Of a DNA stretch of 64,000 nt, positions 46,968-57,159 are shown one piece after another. A program made the translations under genes and the position numbers. Positions within the stretch are counted from its first letter, which is position 1. Every line of letters starts with the position of its first letter. Origin of the DNA: Vanessa cardui (Eukaryota > Arthropoda > Insecta > Lepidoptera > Nymphalidae); the NCBI RefSeq assembly GCF_905220365.1, contig NC_061137.1, positions 11,054,001 through 11,118,000 of the forward strand. Reading direction: 5' to 3'. The notes below the pieces were generated by a model. It had not been told where the DNA came from. It saw only the letters and a list, made by a program, of their open reading frames with translations, and made no database searches.

Positions 46968-47164
46968 TTTTGTGTATTCTGGCTCGAAGGGTGAGCGAGC
47001 CAGTGTAACTGCAGGCACAAGGGACACACGTCATAGTTTTTAAGGTATTTGGCGCATTGGCAATGTAAAAATAGATTTTTATATGCCAGTTTAAGGGCCG
47101 TGATAACCACTTGCACCTAGATAGCCTATTTGACTGTCCGACTAGTAGTATTATAAAAAAAATT
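46968..47164 (+). mobile_element. A-tailed dispersed repeat (family C), 5'-truncated
   Basis: TTCTGGCTCGAAGGGTGAGC, GAGCCAGTGTAACTGCAGGC and a TATAAAAAAAATT tail. The TGGTGGTAGGG start is missing. Confidence 0.7.
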
Positions 47165-47282
47165 ATAATTCCAAACTAGGGATAAAAACACTCTTACTTA
47201 TACCTTACATAAAATGAAAACCATAACATCATTTTCATGATCCACTTTAGTTGAGATAATATTAACATATATGTATTTATAT

Positions 47283-47412
47283 TATCCTGCCTTCACAGAA
47301 ATACAATAAAGGAATAAATACAACTTGAAAACCGCATCAAAATCCGTCGCCTTGTTTAAATGTCAAAGCTTAGACGGCATGAAGCGGCTTCATATTATAT
47401 CATGTAGAGTTT
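47283..47412 (-). mobile_element. Family K fragment
   Basis: AAAACCGCATCAAAATCCGT and AAATGTCAAAGCTTAGACGG match the K body in reverse. The CTAGCGACCC end is absent. Confidence 0.45.
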
Positions 47413-48164
47413 ATATTGTCAGAAAATTCACAGCGCAGCTAGTCATTAATAAATCTTTTGCATACAAGCGGTCATCTATAATAACATTTACATGAATCAT
47501 ATAAGACGATATTCAAACAAGCTACTATAGGAGCTTCTCCTTATGTAATATTATTAATATTACATAATACGCTCTTATTTATACGTTGAGAAGAATTTAT
47601 AAAAAATAACATTTATGCAACTACTATAACTTTAATTTAATTGTTATGGCAAAGTATTTTACGCTTAATAACTTACTAGTCGTAACTAATATACCTAATA
47701 TTAGTTACGACTACGGGTCCCTTTGGCATATAATTAAATCGTCTAAACCAACTAGAACTATAATATTCCCAAAAACAGTTTTTTGTAATGCGATCCCATT
47801 GCTTAGTAAGAATATTACAATTAAGGTTTATTAAATCGTAAGAATTTTACGCATGGCTAGATTAAAATTTTACATGATTTTTAAATTGCAAAATTAATTA
47901 CAAAACTTTAATCTTTTTTTTTAACCAGTTGCTTTCACGGAATACGGTCATCAACTCATGAAAGCTTTACTATAATCGCATGAATGATCAAGGATTGCAT
48001 AGACATTGATTAATGTCCAGTTAATAACATTTTTAAATTGTTCCATCCCGTTAATGGAGACAAAACTTTACAAACAAACAATATATTATTTAAAGAGTAA
48101 GAACATGATGTAAAAAGGCTTCGTTCTTTATAAAACTAACATTTGAAAGCATTGTTTCAACTAT
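47413..48164. other. AT-rich DNA with two short perfect hairpins
   Basis: Stem 12 bp with 3-base loop at 47541-47567 (TTATGTAATATT arms) and stem 16 bp with 5-base loop at 47677-47713 (TAGTCGTAACTAATAT arms). No gene recognised. Confidence 0.55.
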
Positions 48165-48329
48165 AATTTCTCAGGTTAACACCGGTGTGGAGCGGAGCCC
48201 GCATTCGACATCCGTGTCGTCGGTGACCCCCATTCGATGGGCACGTACTTGACGGCCTTCGGGTTAGTTTTGCATCTTGTGCATTCGATGCGTAGCCGTG
48301 CTCAACGGCGCCGACAGTGCTGAGAAATT
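48165..48329. other. GC-rich block bounded by a 10-bp inverted repeat
   Basis: AATTTCTCAG (48165-48174) and CTGAGAAATT (48320-48329) flank about 145 CpG-rich bases (GTGTGGAGCGGAGCCCGCAT, CGTCGGTGACCCCCATTCGA). On either strand the flank reads like a 3' splice site (TTTCTCAG). Two minus frames are open: 53 codons (S-T-V-G-A-V-E-H-G-Y-A-S-N ...) and a shorter one with C-T-R-C-K-T-N-P-K-A-V-K-Y-V-P. It could be an exon, a small transposon or a captured fragment. No family identified. Confidence 0.4.
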
Positions 48330-48412
48330 TCTCTATCGATAAATTCATTCAAATTCCTGCACTAAAATTTTTCTATTGGAAAACAATGTGACGATTTTTT
48401 TTGTCAATATGT

Positions 48413-48592
48413 ATAATCAAATCATAATCAAAATAAACTTTATTCAAGTAGGCTTTTACAAGCAATTTTGAATCGTCCGTCATTTAACAATTAAGTGAAG
48501 CTACCACCGTTTCGAAAAGTAGATTCTACTAAGAAACTCAGTAACCAAATATTTGACAGTATTTAAAGCACAGCAAAAACAATTACGCCAAG
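48413..48592 (+). mobile_element. Family L repeat, 3' end eroded
   Basis: AAACTTTATTCAAGTAGGCT and AAGTGAAGCTACCACCGTTT are clear. The GAAGAACCGGC part is deleted. Confidence 0.7.
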
Positions 48593-49002
48593 CAACAAAT
48601 ATGTCTGTATCATATATATAAAATAACTTTGGTGATACTATCCCAAATTAATTTAAATGTATTTATACATTTATTATTAATATATATTAGTTAACATAAG
48701 CTTCAAGTGATATAACGATTCATCAACCACGAAGAAAACACAAAATATTGTCATGACCTGCCATCAATATTACGACATCAGGCAAGAAATCCGCAATAAC
48801 CAGTCCATAAATTGGTTTGCATATTCGTATGATTATACAAAGTATCGAACAGCGCTGTTGCATGATGTAACGCATTGTTCCTTTGTACAAATATCGTCTG
48901 CGGTCATTTTAATTGCTCCGACACAATACTTATTCATTGTAATATTTTTTATTTGCTTTAAAATCGAAAGATTTAATTACGAAACATTTTGCTACGAAAT
49001 GA
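48593..49002. other. AT-rich DNA without recognisable gene
   Basis: A 90-codon plus frame (48753-49025) starts here but runs into the SINE head, so it is not credible as a gene. Confidence 0.45.
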
Positions 49003-49292
49003 AGCCGAGATGGCCCAGCGGTTAAAACGCGTGCATCTTAACCGTTGATTGCTGGTTCAAACCCAGGCAAGCATCACTGAGTATTGATGTGCTTAATTTG
49101 TGTTTATAATTAATCTCGTGCTCGGCGGTGAAGGAAAACATCATGAGGAAACCTGCATGTGTCTAATTTCATTGAAATTCTGTCACATATGTATTCCACC
49201 AACCCGCATTGGAACAGCGTGGTCGAATTAGTTCCAAACCTTCCCCTCAAAAGGAGAGGAGACCTTAGCCCAGCAGTATAGTATAGTATAGC
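49003..49292 (+). mobile_element. Family A SINE, near full length
   Basis: Head GCCGAGATGGCCCAGCGGTT, GGTTCAAACCCAGGC B-box-like end, GTGAAGGAAAACATCATGAG, CCAACCCGCATTGGAACAGC and TTAGCCCAGCAG. The usual GTGGGAATT tail is replaced by a short TATAG repeat. Confidence 0.88.
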
Positions 49293-49752
49293 TTATTGTA
49301 TGAAGTTTAATAAATAAACCATATCAATATTGAACATTTCTATCATGTTTCACTTTCTCTCGCGTATTAAAGCTATCGCGATGTTATCTCCGATTAAGCC
49401 AATACATGTCACGTTATCGATATGTCACATGCCAACAATCGATAGACCTTATCGACGTCACTAGTCGTTCGAGTCGTAGTATCGTACTAGGATGTTAAAC
49501 TAATTATTATTCTGTGGTCATGCTATCGGTCCCCTTTCTCCAAATTATGTTGCTTCCTTCTGATATAAAACATAACAATAAAACTTCTTTCTTTATTTTC
49601 TCGAGTTTCTCTTTCAATCTATACTAAAAGTTATATGAATCGCATTAAGGTACACCGGTCACGTCAGAGATATGCGTCACTAAAAAGTATCATCTTACTC
49701 AAAATGCTTTATTAATATAACCGTTACATAATGTTTGTTTATATAATATTGA
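49293..49752. promoter_or_regulatory. Cluster of CGATA/TATCG motifs
   Basis: Between 49375 and 49500 there is one TATCGATA (49418-49425, the DRE core of DREF in Drosophila) plus AATCGATAGA and CTTATCGACG, in a mid-GC patch. Known binding sites of DREF and BEAF-32 use these cores. Function here is inference only. Confidence 0.2.
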
Positions 49753-49870
49753 TAGGCATATTGGGCCTGATGGTAAAAGTTCACCAATACCCACAATTGA
49801 CGATACCCAGCCAGATCGTATCGCATGTACAAAACACCAAGTAAGTGAACCACCTCCAGAAATATTGTGG
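49753..49870 (-). mobile_element. Family C fragment, inverted
   Basis: GGGCCTGATGGTAAAAGTTC and ACCAATACCCACAATTGACG resemble the family C 3' part in reverse. Confidence 0.4.
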
Positions 49871-49899
49871 TTAAAAAATATTTACTTGTTTTTAGGCCT

Positions 49900-50108
49900 T
49901 GATATTGTGTTCCGTTTTGTATGATGAGTGAGCCAGTGTATCTAAAGCCACACTTGACTTAACATTATAGACGTTCCAAATTAGTAGCGCAATAGCTATG
50001 TAGGAAATAATTTCAGAAAATTACCAAGCCAATGTTTTTGGGCTATGAGTACCACTAACCACCAAAAGGCCTATTAGTTCGTCAACCAATCCAAGGAATT
50101 AAAAAAAA
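49900..50108 (+). mobile_element. Family C repeat, diverged
   Basis: TTGTGTTCCGTTTTGTATGA, GAGTGAGCCAGTGTATCTAA, TATGAGTACCACTAACCACC and an AATTAAAAAAAAAG tail. Together with the inverted piece at 49753 this makes a head-to-head pair. Confidence 0.6.
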
Positions 50109-50215
50109 AGTCATATCAAAAATTTTAATAATACAATCAGTACTTGTTGACCCAAGCGCTATGTCTGCCTGCATTGTGTTAATATATGTCACCATACATA
50201 GCATTTTTTTTTTGA

Positions 50216-50420
50216 TAACATCACATACATTACTCTGACCCCAATATAAGTAGCTAAAGCACATGTGGTATGGAAAATCACAAGTAACGAAGGTACCACT
50301 AACACCCAGACCCAAGACAACATAGAAAATTAATGAACTTTCGACATCGAACCTGGGACCTCAGACCTCAGAGTGGCGTACCCATGAAAACCGGTGTACA
50401 CACTACTCGACCACGGAGGT
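50216..50420 (-). mobile_element. tRNA-derived SINE (family B), full head
   Basis: On plus: ATTACTCTGACCCCAATATA, ACCCAGACCCAAGACAACAT, GTACACACTACTCGACCACG then GAGGT. The tRNA-like head is complete but diverged, with a short CTCAGACCTCAGA duplication. Confidence 0.8.
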
Positions 50421-51252
50421 CGTCAAATTTTATACTGTAACAAGCACGAGCACTCAAAGTATTCAATTTTATTTGGCTTTTACTTAAGGTGGGTAAGCTT
50501 TCGCTTATCGACTAAAGATAACATAAGCCGACTGCAAAAATTGCTTGCATGCACCCTCGAAACAAAGGTTGAAAAATATTTTTTCATTGCAATACTTAAT
50601 AAGCTACTTTTAGAGTGACGGTTCAAATCTACAAAAAGATTTCCATTTCCTTTGCTTTAGATAAGACTTTATTTAAAATTCATTTCGTATTAAACTTTTG
50701 ATGGTATATTTTGGAAAACCATAACTACTAACATACTACTAACGTCACAATATGATTACAAAATTATCCCACAGGATTAAAGTATAAAACTATGTATTTC
50801 CTAGGGGTTCAAGATTTCTTTAAAGCAAATATCATCAAATTGAGTTCAGTAGTTTATGTGTATTAGCCGCGAAAGCATAAATCTATCGATCTCTACAGAT
50901 ACAATAATTCCTAAAAACGAAACTTTATATCGATTTACCTGTACAGGTACGGTGCAAAGTTGCGCAACATTAATGCTTGGGTTTACCTTTACAGTTCTAC
51001 TTAACGAGCAAACCTGTTAGGTACTCTGTAATTTGTATGGCCTCTGTTAGACAAGCTTTGCTTTCCTAGAGTAAAAATGCACTGCATTTATTTTTAAGTA
51101 TAAAAATAGTACACTCACATTCTAAATAAAAAGCCACAAAACAGCGAGCTTGTTTTACTTACATAATAATTAGTAGATATTTGTAATGTTTTATATTTAC
51201 TTCACGCTACGTTTTATTAAATAGATTGTATTAACCATTTTAGAGTTAGAAT
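50421..51252. other. AT-rich DNA without recognisable gene
   Basis: Nothing recognised. A 74-codon plus frame (50394-50618) overlaps the SINE end. Confidence 0.45.
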
Positions 51253-51643
51253 CAGTGGCGGATTTACCAATAGGCTAAATAGACTGGGGCCTAGGGCGGC
51301 AGATTTAGATGGGCGGCAAACTTAGCCCAAATTTGTTATTATCTTACAGAAGTAAAAAAGTAATTATAATTATATGCATACACGTTACGTCCGTATACTC
51401 GTATACTCGTCACTACATAGCGGGTTGGAAAAATAAGATTATTTATCTAAATATATATAGAAATAAGTTATCTAGTAACTGACAGAAATATCACCTAGTT
51501 TATAATCATACTAATAACGGGAAAAAACCGATGTAATGAGGACGATAGAACACAAAGCAAAAATGTTGCCCAAAAATCCTAGGGGCGGCAAAAATTTAAT
51601 AGCCTACTAGCCTACTAGCGGCAAATTTGTAAATCTGCCACTG
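51253..51643. mobile_element. hAT-type MITE with 8-bp target duplication
   Basis: The left end CAGTGGCGGATTTACCAATA and the right end (reverse complement CAGTGGCAGATTTACAAATT) are terminal inverted repeats. GTTAGAAT stands directly on both sides (51245-51252 and 51644-51651). An 8-bp duplication and CAGTGGCG ends fit the hAT superfamily. At 391 bp with no frame it needs a transposase from elsewhere. Subterminal CTAGGGCGGCA-like motifs occur near both ends. Confidence 0.93.
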
Positions 51644-51651
51644 GTTAGAAT

Positions 51652-52350
51652 CAGAAAATTAATAAATGGATTACGAAGTTTAAAGGGGAAAGTCTCAAAG
51701 TAATCATTGCTCAATTAATCTGTGCACTACAATGTAAATTAACTGTCTGTACCTTATATAGTTAAGGTAATTAATATAGTTAGTCTTTGCACAATGAACA
51801 TTAATTTTAATAGCTTTACAAATTTAAGCGAAATCAGGTATTAGAAAGACGACTAAAAGTTGTTTAGGAACTTCGAATATTTGTATTAACATTACAGTTT
51901 AAAATAATACACCTAGTGTTCTGCGCTAAACAAATACATCATAAAGTTAATCTTTCCCATCATAATTTAAATTAAAACATACTTTATTAAAAGTCTCTTT
52001 CATAACGTTGACTTCAAAGCTAAAAAAAAATATTTATAAAATGATGTAAATTAAAATTGTTACAAAAAGAAAAACCGACTTCAAACAAAACATTCAATAT
52101 CAAAATATTTTAGAGCTCTCCTAAGTAAAATTAATCGAAAAATATTAGACTACTTAAAAGTAGATTTACGATTATATAATGTAGTTACAATTAATGTTAT
52201 ATTTGGAGCCGGTGTCAAAAATTTCTTAAATTGATTATAATACAGCAAAATTTTAATCATATAATATATTATTTTATTTATTAACATTTCTACACTCATA
52301 TTATTTCACGTCTAGCTAAATAATATTAGTGTAAAAATGAAAAAAATAAA
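51652..52350. other. AT-rich DNA without recognisable gene
   Basis: A family P-like phrase (AAAAACCGACTTCAAAC, near 52074) is the only repeat hint. If the 52358 exon is real, its intron runs through here. Confidence 0.4.
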
Positions 52351-52357
52351 CACTTAC

Positions 52358-52445
52358 CTGACAACTTATAAAAGCAATAAGCGCAGTAAAGATTATTTCT
52401 ATTGTCTGTTATACAGGCGTTACATTCTAATGCTTCACTATTCAT
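52358..52445 (-). CDS. Candidate first coding exon with paired CxxC motif
   Basis: On the minus strand, ATG at 52445-52443 opens 29 codons (M-N-S-E-A-L-E-C-N-A-C-I-T-D-N ...) plus one base, ending TTGTCAG followed by GTAAGTG, a consensus donor. Cysteines 8, 11, 21 and 24 form C-x2-C-x9-C-x2-C, a likely zinc knuckle. A short N-terminal C-x2-C-x8-C-x2-C of this kind is known in the autophagy protein Atg14/Barkor; the resemblance (L-x-C-A-x-C) is suggestive, not proof. The next exon must start in phase 1 to the left, and I could not identify it. A GC island 1.1 kb upstream (53560-53690) could be the promoter. Chance remains possible. Confidence 0.35.
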
Positions 52446-52523
52446 TATACATATGTATATATTTATATTATTTGTATATATGTCATAAGCACAACTCATA
52501 AAATAACCAGAATTGATTACATT

Positions 52524-52690
52524 CAAATCAAATCAAAATACTCTTTTTTGTACATCAGTAAACACAAACTTTAGACACTTTTAATAAAGATGCACAAGAG
52601 GCGGCCTCATCGCTTAAACAGCGATCACTCCAGCCAACCTTAAGGTAGAGGGAAGAAACAGATATACAAAGAGGTAGGAGTGTACACTTA
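52524..52690 (+). mobile_element. Dispersed repeat family M
   Basis: TCAAATCAAATCAAAATACT start, then AGAGGCGGCCTCATCGCTTA, AACAGCGATCACTCCAGCCA and ACCTTAAGGTAGAGGGAAGA. From memory this is a recurrent lepidopteran repeat. Only one copy lies in the window. Confidence 0.5.
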
Positions 52691-53161
52691 GATATAAACA
52701 TACTATATGAAAACGTTACCGTGACATAATTGTATATTTTAAATAAAATAATGTACGGTACCTGATATATAGCATGCATATACATATGAGCCTACATTAC
52801 TTGTACATTAATGATTTAAATTCATTTAGTATTTATTTTAGTCAAAAAGAAATTCTCTATAAAGATATTATGACTAAGTGATTATTAGTACTTCTTTTTA
52901 ATTTAAGTATAGAAACTATAATGCTGATTTGTTTTCGTTTATGTATAATACTTTACTGTAGCAATAAAATTACTATTATCGATAAGCTTTACATCCTGAC
53001 AACGATAAACTCGCACGTAGAAGTGAGGTAACTCTCTTGTTTTTATACAATTTACAGAATTATGTAAATATTTTAATGAAATCATAATTGATCCACTAAA
53101 TAAGCGCTAAATTGTTAGGAGTAGTGTATCATATATTATCAATAATTGAAGATCATTACAT
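52691..53161. other. AT-rich DNA without recognisable gene
   Basis: Nothing recognised. Confidence 0.4.
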
Positions 53162-53421
53162 GGTATAAAACAAAGTCACTTGCCGGTGTCTATACCTACG
53201 TAAGCTTTGATCGTTAAAATTACGCAACCGATTTTGATGCGATTTCTTTTTATAGATAGAGTGATTCGAGAGGAAGGTTTTTGTGTACATAGACAATATA
53301 ATCAGGAAACACTGAAAATTTTAAAAGCTTATAAATTTATATTGTAAATAAACAAATTCTGTGGTACATTTAGGATCAAATCAAAGTATTGCACTAGTGC
53401 GAAGCTGGGGTGGGTCGCTAG
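53162..53421 (+). mobile_element. CTAG-ended element (family K)
   Basis: TATAAAACAAAGTCACTTGC, CGCAACCGATTTTGATGCGA, GATTCGAGAGGAAGGTTTTT and CTGGGGTGGGTCGCTAGT in order. Near full length. Confidence 0.75.
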
Positions 53422-53559
53422 TATAAACTAATCGAAATACTTACGACAAATTACGTACTCAGTTTAATAACAATTATCGTGTAAGTATAATTTAATAATT
53501 GATGTACTATAAATACGATCAAAAGTAACACATATTTGACATCAATTATAACGAAATAA

Positions 53560-53690
53560 CACACCAGGTGGATCGTTTTGTTGGTCCGTTCGGTTTTAGC
53601 GCAGCAATGATCGCGAGAGTGAGAGTCGAGCGCGGGTGCGCAGGCGCTTCCTGCCGCAACAAAAACATGCAGCTGCGTGAATCACACAGC
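53560..53690. promoter_or_regulatory. GC/CpG-rich island, promoter-like
   Basis: GCGCAGCAATGATCGCGAGA, GTGAGAGTCGAGCGCGGGTG and CGCAGGCGCTTCCTGCCGC form a sharp GC peak with GAGAG motifs. It lies 1.1 kb upstream (minus direction) of the candidate exon at 52358-52445. A plus-strand frame over it (53568-53792) uses GTG as its first codon and is not persuasive. Confidence 0.35.
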
Positions 53691-53865
53691 TGTTTGATTC
53701 CATATTGCTCATTTTACATCGTTCCAGTTGATTTACTGTTAAGATTACTTGAACATGAAATTATGAATAATTTATCGAATCGCATGTTATAAAACACTAC
53801 GCATTTCCATGAATATGTAGCGTTTTTTATGTTTCTACTTAATTTCTAACGTAAGTACATCGTAT

Positions 53866-53932
53866 CGTTTATATATAAAAAAAATACAGTCGAATTGAGA
53901 ACCTCCTCCTTTTATTTAGTCGGTTAAAAATA
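53866..53932. repeat. Dispersed repeat family P, fragment
   Basis: TACAGTCGAATTGAGAACCT, CCTCCTTTTATTTAGTCGGT; same phrase as 22241-22296, better preserved here. Confidence 0.6.
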
Positions 53933-53989
53933 CGATAAAATATTTCAAATAACTAAACGTATGTTATGATAACATTGTCATTAGGTACA

Positions 53990-54222
53990 TAGAATAAAAC
54001 AAGTCGCTGTCTGTCCCTATATATATGCTTAGAACTTTAAAATTACGCAACGGATTGTGATGCGGTTTTTATAATAGACAGATTGATTCGAGAGGAATAA
54101 TTTTGTATATAAAACGTGGAAAATATAGAAAAGAAACACTGATAATTTTAGAAATTTCTAATGTGATGTCGTAAGTAGATACATCTTTTGTAGTATATTT
54201 ATTATCGGGTGGCTAGTAGTTA
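53990..54222 (+). mobile_element. CTAG-ended element (family K), eroded 3' end
   Basis: CTGTCTGTCCCTATATATAT, ACGCAACGGATTGTGATGCG and ATTCGAGAGGAATAATTTTG. The end is GGTGGCTAGTAG, with most of the GGGGCGGGTCG block lost. Confidence 0.7.
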
Positions 54223-54272
54223 ACAAAATGTTGTATGTGAAAGTTCGAATATTTTTTATATCGATAAAGTTT

Positions 54273-54530
54273 ACTCAGTGCACGTGAGTCATGCGCAAAC
54301 ACAGGTCTTGAAGTACGCAACGCAAGTCAGTCACAATAACAAGTACGAGTACATTCATTATTCGACGCAACGACGCTATCCTATTTATCGTTTTATTACC
54401 CTCGTTGTTTTTGCTTCAGAGTAAACTAGTCGAGCTCGCAACAAGACATTTACACATCACACACATAGATTTCACTTTAAAGGAATCCTCTTTAACTTTC
54501 ATCCCAATAAAACGCGAATAACATAATGAA
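54273..54530 (+). promoter_or_regulatory. Candidate promoter and 5' leader exon
   Basis: CTCAGTGCACGTGAGTCATG joins an E-box (CACGTG) and an AP-1-like TGAGTCA, followed by CpG-bearing sequence and TCAGTC (initiator-like, A at 54329). About 200 bases on, AACATAATGAAA runs into GTGAGTAA, a donor-like site at 54530. Read together this resembles a first exon ending two codons after its ATG. There is no TATA box and no convincing DPE, and no partner exon was found. Confidence 0.22.
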
Positions 54531-56224
54531 AGTGAGTAAAAATGAAAATTCCTTTATATTTTCAAAACTAGCCATTTATCCAAATGAACAACAACAAAAT
54601 GAAGTATATATTTTTAAATGCAATGATAGAACGAGTATTAAATGTTAATTATAATTTTGAGTATCTTTACCTTCGAAACAATTTGTCAGGTTAATATGAT
54701 TTATAAAACGTTGATCATAATCTTATTTCTATTTGCCATACTCTCGAATTTCTTATATTTTATTCAAGGCTTATTCTATCAGGTAACAAAATTTGAAAAT
54801 ATATTAATGTTGCTTACTAAAAATCTGTTCTTTGAACCAAACTTGACTTACCAGATTATAGCCCATACACACACTTTCTCCCTTTACATTATTATACGTA
54901 GACGAGAAAGGTAAAACATAAAAGATCAATCACCTAGTTTCATATACATTGATAGCGACTTTTTTGGTAAGTCCGGTGGCGCCAACGACTGAATAAAAAA
55001 ATATATTTTAAATGTTTTCAATTATATTTCTTATAATCAATTATGTAGAGTTGAATTTCCTCTGATCAAATGGTATGCTACATGTATCAAAGAACGTGAG
55101 AGCTGCATTGTATTTTAGTCGTTACGACATAACAGTTTAGGATCATTATGATATGGAGGCTTCAGTGCACGTGCAGTGATAGCCATATGGAAGCATGCTT
55201 CCTGCAACTTCTCTCAGATATAACACGTACGTAACGCAATTAGCACGAGTTCACGTGTTCTCGGAAGGATTAACTGGATTTATTTCAACTGGTCGGCTTA
55301 CACTCGTTTGTTAATCTTATCTCAGGCTGGATTCAACTGTTCGAATTTTAAATAAATTCTTCTTTGTAACTTCTCATAGCTCATGTTTAATGAATACAAA
55401 TCGAATTTTGAGTAACTTTGTTATTTCAAGTTAAAAAGTAGAGAAGGAAAGTTACAGGTGGTATTAATGCTATCGAGGCCGAGATATAACCAGTATGTGT
55501 GGGTAGATTGTTATTATAAAAGGATTTAAAATCCGACAAAGCACTTATTTTTCATATGCTTGATACTGTGTTTTTAACTAAACCTGATGTTGTGAAGAGC
55601 AATGTCTTAAAGAAAACTTCATGTATCGAATAATTATAATTTTATATATAAGTGTATCCACACTTGTGTGGGATTTACACTTCAAGATGAGAGCCCTTTG
55701 AAGGACAGAGGATTATCTACTTAAAGGAAAATATTACACTCTATTATTAGCTATGACTTAATAAAGTATTTAATCACACAAACGATTTGTGAGCGGAAAT
55801 AATAACCAACGGATGTGACAAAATTATTTCGATGACTTCACTTACGCGCATTCATAGCGACAAAAAAATAAATTAACATTCAACATAATAACATAATACG
55901 AACCTCTTTTTAATGCAAATGACACTGGAGTCGAAAGAAACAACATAGTAGATACAAACATACTTGAACACGAGGAACGAAAATTGATACCTAAGACGTA
56001 ATGAAATTCTATATGCCAGTACGTTTGTCGTTTCCTATTACACTGCCTTATGGGGGAAACAATATGATGCTTTAAATTCCTTTAAGGTTTCTCCATAATC
56101 ATTTGAATTAGAAATAGAGAAAAATAGATCTTAATAATTCAAACAATCAATTTCTTAAATATGTAACTTCCTCAGCATTATAGTTTATATCTTTGCAGAG
56201 TGCATATCACTACATATTCAAGAA
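54531..56224. other. AT-rich DNA without recognisable gene
   Basis: A 90-codon plus frame (54642-54914) is strongly hydrophobic (M-L-I-I-I-L-S-I-F ...) but is T-rich simple composition, so likely chance. E-box-like CACGTG sites at 55168 and 55252 lie in a mid-GC patch (55150-55290). Confidence 0.4.
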
Positions 56225-56462
56225 AAAAATCCCCCGACCGTGTCTGTGTGTGTTCGCGATAAATTCCAAAAATACTGAACGGATTTTTATGCGGCTTTCA
56301 CTAAAGATAGAGGGATTCATAAGGAAGGTTTAGGTATATATAGGTATGGGTTTTTGTGCAAATAAGATGAAATAGAACGACAATTGTTAAACATGTCGAA
56401 AAAAAAGCAATCGAAATATATAAATAAAAGGTCCCTCCGTGCGAAGGAACGGGCCGCTACGA
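56225..56462 (+). mobile_element. CTAG-group element (family K-like), diverged
   Basis: CCGACCGTGTCTGTGTGTGT, TACTGAACGGATTTTTATGC, GATAGAGGGATTCATAAGGA and CCCTCCGTGCGAAGGAACGG. The final CTAG has mutated to CGAG. Confidence 0.6.
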
Positions 56463-57159
56463 GCTGGTTTTAAAAAAATAACTAAGTAATAATAAATTAA
56501 ATTGAACTCGATTTTTTTACAAGAACTATTCTGAATATTCCGCATAGTTCTAAACTAAGATCGATACTATTCCGATCACGACATCGGCAACAAGAGAAAT
56601 CGAAAAGGCAGTTGGACTGCAAAAAGACGAACGAACGCAAGATCATCCGTAGGATACAATGAGGCAAGAACGATTTTCAAATAAAAAGCCGTCCAGACAA
56701 TCGACGAACAAGATCGAGTAATAGTCCGTACAGAGGCAGAATATGTGATTTATATTCTCAACTAAATCTTTTTGTTTCACCGCATTGTTAAGCCGTTGAC
56801 TAAGATGCGTATGGCTATCGTAGAGAATTATTCAACTCATACAACAATGAGATAATTGATACGAGGCACAGCGCTTATATATGCAGATGATTATGAAGAC
56901 TTGACAATCTATATTTAGGAATGATAATATAATCCTTAAAGACAACGCGTACAAAACATGCATTATTAAACGATTTGCTGGAAGTGACATTAAAGTGATA
57001 GATGCTTTTAAAAGAATGTCTCTCTTGTATCGTCAATACTTTATAATAACCGAGCGTATTCTATAATACCCGAACACTTACCCAAGATAGTGAACACAAT
57101 TTTATCAAAGTTGGTTATAAAACGGATTCCTAGATTTTAAGTAATAACACCGTCCCAAT
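56463..57159. other. Intergenic DNA with a purine-rich, coding-like patch
   Basis: Between about 56560 and 56765 all plus frames have unusually long open runs interrupted by single stops (for example I-T-T-S-A-T-R-E-I-E-K-A-V-G-L-Q-K-D-E). It may be a decayed coding sequence of unknown origin or merely purine bias. Confidence 0.25.

Noticed and set aside
48753..49025. 90-codon plus-strand frame
   Set aside because: It ends inside the tRNA-like head of a SINE and has no other support.
54642..54914. 90-codon hydrophobic plus-strand frame, possible membrane protein
   Set aside because: The hydrophobicity follows directly from T-rich DNA. No start context, splice site or family match supports it.
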